Assembly: GCF_036017035.1 (NCBI RefSeq)
Contig: NZ_JAYXHS010000001.1
Location: 1,860,001-1,924,000, forward strand
Source of the DNA: Viridibacterium silvisoli
GTDB taxonomy: Bacteria; Pseudomonadota; Gammaproteobacteria; Burkholderiales; Rhodocyclaceae
Length of the DNA stretch: 64,000 nt
Direction: 5' to 3'
The translations under genes were made by a program, and so were the position numbers. The notes under the pieces were generated by a model. It saw nothing but the letters and a program-made list of their open reading frames with translations. It had not been told where the DNA came from and did no database searches. This document shows, piece after piece, positions 58,887 through 64,000 of this stretch; position 1 is the stretch's first letter; each line of letters begins with the position of its first letter.

Positions 58887-59609
58887 TCACACTCCCAACA
58901 ACTCATTCAACGTGTTCATGTGCTCTGGCAACTCTGCCTGCGTAAACTCGAGCACCACCTTGCCGTGCTCCATCACATAGAAACGGTCGGCGAGCGGGGC
59001 GGCGAAGCGGAAGTTCTGTTCGACCAGCAGGATGGTGTAGCCGGCTTGCTTCAGGGTCCGGATGACCTCGCCGAGCTTCTGCACGATGACGGGCGCGAGC
59101 CCCTCGGAGATCTCGTCAAGCAGCAGGAGCCGCGCACCGGTGCGCAGGATGCGCGCGACGGCGAGCATCTGTTGCTCTCCGCCGGACAGGCGTGTGCCGG
59201 GGCTCTTCGCACGTTCCCGCAGGTTGGGAAACATGGCGTAGATTTCCTCGACCGACATGGCGTGGCTGTCCTCTGCCTTGCCGAGCCTCGGTGGCAGCAT
59301 GAGGTTTTCTTCTGCCGTGAGGCTGGCGAAGATGCCGCGCTCTTCGGGGCAGTAGCCGATGCCGAGGCGTGCGACGCGGTGCGATGGCAGATGGATGGTC
59401 TCGACACCGCTGACGCTGATCGACCCCTTGCGCGCACCGGTGAGCCCCATCATGGCGCGCAGCGTGGTCGTGCGTCCTGCGCCGTTGCGACCGAGCAGGG
59501 TGACGACCTCTCCGTTGCGCACTTCGAGGTTAACGCCGTGCAGGATGTGTGACTCGCCGTACCAGGCGTTGAGTTCCTTGATGCTGACGACATTCTCCGC
59601 TGCGCCCAT
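58887..59609 (-). CDS. livF: Liv-type ABC ATPase LivF, Arg in place of Walker A Lys
   Basis: This 240-residue ATPase has Walker A GRNGAGRTTT instead of G-x-x-G-x-G-K-T/S, signature LSGGEQQML and Walker B LLLLDEISEGLAP. The Lys-to-Arg change at the P-loop is found in a subgroup of Liv ATPases from proteobacteria, so the protein may still act with the LivG partner. Its ATG overlaps the livG stop by one base. Confidence 0.93.
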   Translation of the reverse strand: MGAAENVVSIKELNAWYGESHILHGVNLEVRNGEVVTLLGRNGAGRTTTLRAMMGLTGARKGSISVSGVETIHLPSHRVARLGIGYCPEERGIFASLTAEENLMLPPRLGKAEDSHAMSVEEIYAMFPNLRERAKSPGTRLSGGEQQMLAVARILRTGARLLLLDEISEGLAPVIVQKLGEVIRTLKQAGYTILLVEQNFRFAAPLADRFYVMEHGKVVLEFTQAELPEHMNTLNELLGV

Positions 59610-60388
59610 CAGTGTGCTCCCTGCAAGGCCGTGCTCACGCCCGTGCCCATATAGGCCTCGATGACCTGCGGGTCGGCCGAGACTTTGGCGTAGGGGCCTT
59701 CAGCAAGAATTGATCCGCGCTGCATGACCGTGATGACGTCGGCGATCGACGAGACGACGCTCATGTTGTGTTCGACCATGAGGATGGTGCGATTGGCGGC
59801 GACCTTGCGGATCATTTCCGTTACTCGGTGCACGTCCTCATGGCCCATGCCCTGCGTGGGCTCATCGAGCAGCATCAGCTCCGGGTCCATGGCCAGCGTG
59901 GTGGCCAGTTCGAGCGCGCGTTTGCGGCCGTAGGGCAGCTCGACGGTGAGGGACTCAGCGAAGGCGGCGAGGCCCACTTCGTCCAGTAACTGCATCGCAC
60001 GCTCGTTGAGTTGCACGAGCGTGCTTTCGGGTTTCCAGAAATGAAAGGAGTCGCCACGCTTGCGTTGCAGCGCGACGCGCACATTCTCGAGCACGGTCAT
60101 GTGCGGGAACACGGCGGAGATCTGGAAGGAGCGCACGATGCCGCGGCGCGCGGTCTGTGCCGGGCGCTCGCCAGTGATGTCGACGCCGTTGAAATAGATG
60201 GCGCCCGAGCTGGGCGGAAGGAACTTGGTGAGCAGGTTGAAGATGGTGGTCTTGCCGGCGCCGTTGGGGCCGATCAGCGCGTGGATGCTGCCGCGCCGGA
60301 CCTTGAGCGAAACACCGTTGACGGCGACGAAACCTTTGAACGCCTTGGTCAGATTCAGGGTTTCAAGGATGGGATCGCTGGTGCTCAA
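59609..60388 (-). CDS. livG: Liv-type ABC ATPase LivG
   Basis: This 259-residue ATPase has Walker A GPNGAGKTT, the signature region VELPYGRKRALELA (in place of LSGGQ), Walker B LMLLDEPTQGMGH and switch His in LMVEHNMSVV. It is the canonical LivG partner of LivF. The start is TTG 60388; no better ATG is near, and the N-terminal SDPILETLNLTKAFKGFVAV has family character. First gene of livGFKHM. The upstream 155 bases hold the promoter. Confidence 0.93.
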   Translation of the reverse strand: MSTSDPILETLNLTKAFKGFVAVNGVSLKVRRGSIHALIGPNGAGKTTIFNLLTKFLPPSSGAIYFNGVDITGERPAQTARRGIVRSFQISAVFPHMTVLENVRVALQRKRGDSFHFWKPESTLVQLNERAMQLLDEVGLAAFAESLTVELPYGRKRALELATTLAMDPELMLLDEPTQGMGHEDVHRVTEMIRKVAANRTILMVEHNMSVVSSIADVITVMQRGSILAEGPYAKVSADPQVIEAYMGTGVSTALQGAH

Positions 60389-60543
60389 ATTCGGGCCCGC
60401 CTCTCGCTGCTGACGACGATGCCGTCACTGCGGATGCAGGCCGACGGCAGGTGCAGAGCATCACCCGTGGCGGATTCCATCGCCATAATTGATTACCCGT
60501 ACAGGGCTGCGTGCGCACGCGTGTGTCGCGTGCTCGGCGCTGA

Positions 60544-62115
60544 TCAGGGCCGGCTGGGCAAGATGGATACCTTGAATATCTTCCACGGGGTGCCGCCCAG
60601 CTTGATCTCTTCGACGGGGAGTCCGCCGAAGCCGCGAGAGACGGTTTGCAGATCACAGGCCGCACAGATGTTCAGGATCTCGCGTCCCTGTTTCGTGGCG
60701 AGCCTGATCAGCGGAGTGGCTGCGGCCCGGTCGCGTATGGACTGCATCGTGACGACCTGTGCTGAGGGCCCATACAGCGCCTGCTGGTAGTACATGCCCC
60801 ATTCCGAAAAGTTGAAGACGCTCTCAGTTGCCGCGGCCTCGCTCGACAGGTAGTCAAATACTTCGTCGCGATTTCCACTGTTGCCGGGCTGGAATCCCGA
60901 AAAGCTCACGATTGTCACCGCCGAGAGCGCGCCTGCGGCCAGGCCTGCTTTCAGCGTAATGGCCCGGAGGGCGCCCAGTTTCCCGAGGTACAAGGAGAGC
61001 AATGGCACCATCATGAAAATGAAATGATGGCCCGCCCACACGGCCTTGTTGTGGAGGAATGCCAGGAAGAGCAAGAGCGCCGACAGTAGCAACATGAAGC
61101 TGCGGCGGTCGCGTATCGGGAGTCCTCTTGCGAAGATCGGGAGCCAGAAGAAAACTACGAACAAAGCGGCTGAGCTTGCGAGCGCAATGGAGCCCGGGAG
61201 ATAGATCCGGTGGGTGTAGGCGACTGGTGACAGGAGATAGGCGCCGGTACGCCCGATCAGGTGGGGAATGTCGTAAAGACGCCCCGAGACCAGCAGCTCC
61301 TGATAGTAGAACCGGTCAAGATTGTCGCCAGAGCGCTGGAAGACGATCAGGGATACCCACAGCGTGAGCAGGATCGCCGACGTCGCCAGGGCGGGCCAGT
61401 TTCTGGCCACGAAAGTCCTGGGCGAGCTTTCGCAGAATGCCAGGGCGTAGCAGGCCAGGCCCGGTAGCAGCAGTGCGAAGAAAGGCTTGTCCTCGATGGC
61501 GAGTGCAATGAACAGCGACACAAGCGCCCCGCACGCGAACTTCGTAGCTGTGCCCGCAGACTCCATGCGTCGGGTCAGTAGTGCGACGCAGCCAAAGGCC
61601 AGCAAGGAGAATCTCACCGGCCCGGTGTCGTGGATCATCTGGAAGGTGATGGGAAAGAAGCACAGCAGTGCACATATCCAGCTCGTGTTCAGGCGATGCA
61701 GCTTGATGAGGCAGGCGTAGAAGGCCAGTGCGAAAACCAGGCCTAGAAGGTAGTTGGAGTAGATGCTTGGCCATGCCCGGAACACCGGGTAATAGATGGC
61801 CGAAGAGAGCATGCCAACGTACTGGTAAGGCCGGGCATAGAGGTAGTGCCACACGGTCTGGGCCGGGAACTGCCCGCAACGCCACTCCACCAGCTCACGC
61901 GGCGCGTTTTCATGGACGCCGCACGCGATGGGCATGTAGGGAATGAACTCGTCCATATTGGGCGGGACGATCAGCATGCTCCAGGCGATCAGCCCGATTG
62001 CGCACAGCACGACGAGCGCGCCAAGTCTCGCAGCGTTGGCGTGCAGCCACACGCCGGCGGTGCGCGACCGGTTGCTCTCGTGCCTTTCCAGTGACTGCAG
62101 TGTGCGGTCTAGCAT
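60544..62115 (-). CDS. GT-C-like polytopic membrane protein
   Basis: This 523-residue protein has about 11 membrane helices. Between helix 1 and 2 is PPNMDEFIPYMPIACGVHEN, an acidic DE loop as in GT39/PMT-type glycosyltransferases, followed by VWHYLYARPYQYVGMLSSAI. It could transfer a lipid-linked sugar, but no acceptor gene is adjacent. ATG 62115 is chosen over an ATG at 62169. The resemblance to the 40558-42441 protein is in layout only. Confidence 0.72.
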   Translation of the reverse strand: MLDRTLQSLERHESNRSRTAGVWLHANAARLGALVVLCAIGLIAWSMLIVPPNMDEFIPYMPIACGVHENAPRELVEWRCGQFPAQTVWHYLYARPYQYVGMLSSAIYYPVFRAWPSIYSNYLLGLVFALAFYACLIKLHRLNTSWICALLCFFPITFQMIHDTGPVRFSLLAFGCVALLTRRMESAGTATKFACGALVSLFIALAIEDKPFFALLLPGLACYALAFCESSPRTFVARNWPALATSAILLTLWVSLIVFQRSGDNLDRFYYQELLVSGRLYDIPHLIGRTGAYLLSPVAYTHRIYLPGSIALASSAALFVVFFWLPIFARGLPIRDRRSFMLLLSALLLFLAFLHNKAVWAGHHFIFMMVPLLSLYLGKLGALRAITLKAGLAAGALSAVTIVSFSGFQPGNSGNRDEVFDYLSSEAAATESVFNFSEWGMYYQQALYGPSAQVVTMQSIRDRAAATPLIRLATKQGREILNICAACDLQTVSRGFGGLPVEEIKLGGTPWKIFKVSILPSRP

Positions 62116-62380
62116 GTGTCCGCTCTCGTTAGGATCGTTGCCGGCGTATCGCCGCCATGGGGCAAACAAAGCAGGAACTGCTCCCGTTTACGCCTGGGCT
62201 TGCCTGCCTCGTGTGTCGGCACGGCCGCGCCCTCACGTACAAGGGACTGACGAGGGCGCGTCGCAAATGCTCGCACAGAGTTGTTGCAGGATTGCCTTGC
62301 GAGGCGGGACCTGCCCGGATGGCTGGGGGCGTGCGGGAGGGGCGTGGAAAGCCCCGGCGACGGGCCCGCCGCCTTGCGAC

Positions 62381-63154
62381 TCAGCTGGCCAGCCGGCCTT
62401 CCGTGAATACCAGCAGCTCGCCCGCGCCCATGCGGGTCCATTGCTCGTTGTCGGTGAGTGGCTGGGTGGCAATGACGGCAACCCGGTCGTTGGGGGTGGT
62501 GACCTGTGAGAAGTCGACCGTCACATCTGCGTCCGACAGGTGAGCAGTGTTGAACGGCGCCTTGCGCACGATGTAGTAGAGGTTGGTGGCGCAGTGCGCG
62601 AACAGGGCCTTGCCGTTGGAGAGCAGGAAGTTGAAGGTGCCGTGCCCGGCGAGTTCTGCGGTCAGCTCACGTACCGCATCGGTAAGTTCCGCCAGCTCAG
62701 GTGCGCGCGCGAAGCGGGCGGCGAGCTGGTTGAGCAGCCAGCAGAAGGCCTGCTCGCTGTCGGTGGTGCCGACGCGCTGGAATCTGCAACCCTGCGTGCA
62801 GGCAAACGACTCGGGCAGGCTCAGGTTGCCGTTGTGTGCGAACAGCCAGTCCTGCCCCCACAGCTCGCGGCGGAAGGGGTGGGTGTTGGCGAGGCTGACC
62901 TTGCCCTGCGTCGCCTTGCGGATGTGGGCGATGACGTTGCGGCTCTTGATCGGGTAGTTGCGCACCAGCTCGGCGACAGGCGAGGTGGCGGAGGGCAGGT
63001 AGTCGAGGAAGACGCGGCAGCCATCGTCTTCGAAGAAGGCGATGCCCCAGCCATCGGCATGCTCGTCAGTGAGGCCGCCACGGCGGCGGAAGCCTTCGAA
63101 CGAGAAGACGATGTCGGTCGGGGTGTTGCAGTTCATGCCGAGCAGTTGGCACAT
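62381..63154 (-). CDS. Class II glutamine amidotransferase (YafJ-like)
   Basis: This 257-residue protein has the N-terminal nucleophile Cys2 (MCQLLGMNCNTPTD), with RRGGLTDEHADGWGIAFFED, VIAHIRKATQGKVSLANTHP and WLFAHNGNLSLPESF that form the Ntn-hydrolase active site. It belongs to the YafJ/DUF4073-type class II amidotransferases, which hydrolyse glutamine or a related gamma-glutamyl compound; EgtC-like relatives act in ergothioneine synthesis. No acceptor enzyme is adjacent, so the substrate is unknown. Confidence 0.9.
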   Translation of the reverse strand: MCQLLGMNCNTPTDIVFSFEGFRRRGGLTDEHADGWGIAFFEDDGCRVFLDYLPSATSPVAELVRNYPIKSRNVIAHIRKATQGKVSLANTHPFRRELWGQDWLFAHNGNLSLPESFACTQGCRFQRVGTTDSEQAFCWLLNQLAARFARAPELAELTDAVRELTAELAGHGTFNFLLSNGKALFAHCATNLYYIVRKAPFNTAHLSDADVTVDFSQVTTPNDRVAVIATQPLTDNEQWTRMGAGELLVFTEGRLAS

Positions 63155-63182
63155 GGCGCGTCTCTTCCAGGCGGATGAACGA

Positions 63183-64000
63183 TTATGTGCTTTTGCGGGA
63201 TGCCGCAGGTGGCTTGATCAGCCCGTTTGCCAGCGCGGTGCCAAGCAGGACGATAAGCCCGCCGATAAGCATCCACGCGGTGACCTGCTCGCCGAGGAAC
63301 AGCGTGCCCCACAGCACGCCGAACACCGGGATGAGGAAGGTCACGGTGAGCGTGCGCGCCGGGCCGATCTCGTCGACGAGGCGGAAGAAGATCATGAAGG
63401 CCCAGCCGGTGCACACCACGGCCAGGGCGAGAACGGATAGCCAGTCGTGCAGGCCTGGCGTCTGCCGTATGGGGCTGAACAATGCCAGCGGCAGTACGGC
63501 GATGGTCGCGGCCCACATGCTGCCGTGGGACTGGTCGAAGGCTGAGATGTCCGTGGCATGTTTGCGCGCGTAGCTGGTGGCGAAGGCGTAGCAGAGTGGT
63601 GCGCAGAGTGCCGCAAGGATCGCCAGCCACCAGCCATCGCCATGCGTGCCGGCGCTGGTGCCGACAATCAGCGTGACGCCTGCAAAGCTGATGGCCAGAC
63701 CGGCAAGGGCCGTGCGTGTCAGCGGTGTGCGCAACCAGACTGCGGCGACGACAGCGCCGAAGATCGGTGCCGTGGCATTGACGATGGAGAGCAGCGAGGC
63801 GTTGAGCTTCTGCGCGGCAAAAGCGTAGAGCACGAAGGGCAGGCCGGAGTTGAGCAGGCCCATGATGAAGAAACGACTGATGTTGCCACGCCAGGGCAGG
63901 CGCTTCTTCACGAAGTGTGCGACACCGAGCAGGAAGATCGCTGCGATGCCGACGCGCAATACGATCAGCTTGCCGGGGCCAAAGACCGGTACGCCTATGC
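63183..64000 (-). CDS. DMT-family (EamA) transporter, partial
   Basis: The frame is open to the right window edge, with residues IGVPVFGPGKLIVLRVGIAA near the edge, so the N-terminus is missing. About 272 residues are present with eight or nine helices: LLNSGLPFVLYAFAAQKLNA, TAPIFGAVVAAVWLRTPLTR and VFGVLWGTLFLGEQVTAWML, a typical second EamA repeat. EamA proteins export amino acids, metabolites or drugs. It is the upstream neighbour of the amidotransferase gene by 28 bases and may share its transcript. Confidence 0.88.
   Translation of the reverse strand, partial: IGVPVFGPGKLIVLRVGIAAIFLLGVAHFVKKRLPWRGNISRFFIMGLLNSGLPFVLYAFAAQKLNASLLSIVNATAPIFGAVVAAVWLRTPLTRTALAGLAISFAGVTLIVGTSAGTHGDGWWLAILAALCAPLCYAFATSYARKHATDISAFDQSHGSMWAATIAVLPLALFSPIRQTPGLHDWLSVLALAVVCTGWAFMIFFRLVDEIGPARTLTVTFLIPVFGVLWGTLFLGEQVTAWMLIGGLIVLLGTALANGLIKPPAASRKST

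Overview
This is a GC-rich bacterial chromosome window of about 64 kb with no rRNA, tRNA, CRISPR array, IS transposase or prophage that I can see. The gene content points to a proteobacterium, most likely a betaproteobacterium (Burkholderiales/Rhodocyclales-like). The signs are PEP-CTERM-tagged secreted proteins, a Liv-type ABC transporter, an AmpR-linked class A beta-lactamase, ECF41 sigma factor, an MHYT-PAS hybrid kinase with an HD-GYP partner, and several REP-like repeat families. The taxonomic call is inference.

Layout. 1-5.1 kb: the start of a fused MFS/spermidine-synthase-like membrane protein (cut by the window edge), a Tat-exported PhoX-type phosphatase, a PEP-CTERM trypsin-like protease, a small membrane protein and a FlxA-like coiled coil. 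5.2-20.2 kb: a patchwork purine/ureide nitrogen-scavenging region. It holds allA, alc, a GntR/FCD regulator, two orphan BMP-type binding proteins, a flavin-reductase-like protein, a CDA-type deaminase, an NCS2 permease, an isochorismatase-like amidohydrolase and a DUF1989 protein with a 59-residue RHH-like partner. It is interrupted by a DUF6152/membrane pair, an ECF41 sigma factor with its carboxymuconolactone-decarboxylase partner, and a RAYT transposase bracketed by REPINs. 20.5-23.7 kb: DUF6268 outer-membrane barrel, a PEP-CTERM protein, DUF4336-like and VOC proteins. 23.9-25.8 kb: an AT-richer gene encoding an ABC/AAA ATPase fused to a SAM-dependent methyltransferase.

25.8-35.1 kb: a divergent MocR regulator and a complete Nit1C nitrilase cluster (NitB, nitrilase, radical SAM, GNAT, AIR-synthase-like, glycosyltransferase, NitG, flavoprotein). 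This cluster is linked in other bacteria to cyanide/nitrile nitrogen assimilation. The mocR-nitB intergenic region carries five copies of TTGATNGCAT spaced by 11 or 22 bp, a candidate MocR operator array. 35.2-43.9 kb: bla/ampR divergent pair, AraC/MFS divergent pair, an MDR reductase, a large membrane protein, and a monooxygenase/LysR divergent pair. 43.9-48.7 kb: HD-GYP response regulator overlapping a hybrid kinase. 49.0-55.1 kb: chrA, a TPR-DUF4037-DUF4125 gene set, YjbR, DUF4124, an RNase D-like exonuclease and a P-loop kinase. 55.2-60.4 kb: livG-livF-livK-livH-livM. 60.5-64 kb: a GT-C-like membrane protein, a class II glutamine amidotransferase and a truncated EamA transporter.

How it fits together: much of the window serves nitrogen acquisition (ureides, purines, nitriles/cyanide, amino acids or amides). 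Its intergenic space is heavily colonised by at least four families of inverted repeats, several of them inside operons. The strongest candidates for undescribed biology are the ATPase-methyltransferase fusion at 23932-25782 and the helically phased repeat array that may control Nit1C.
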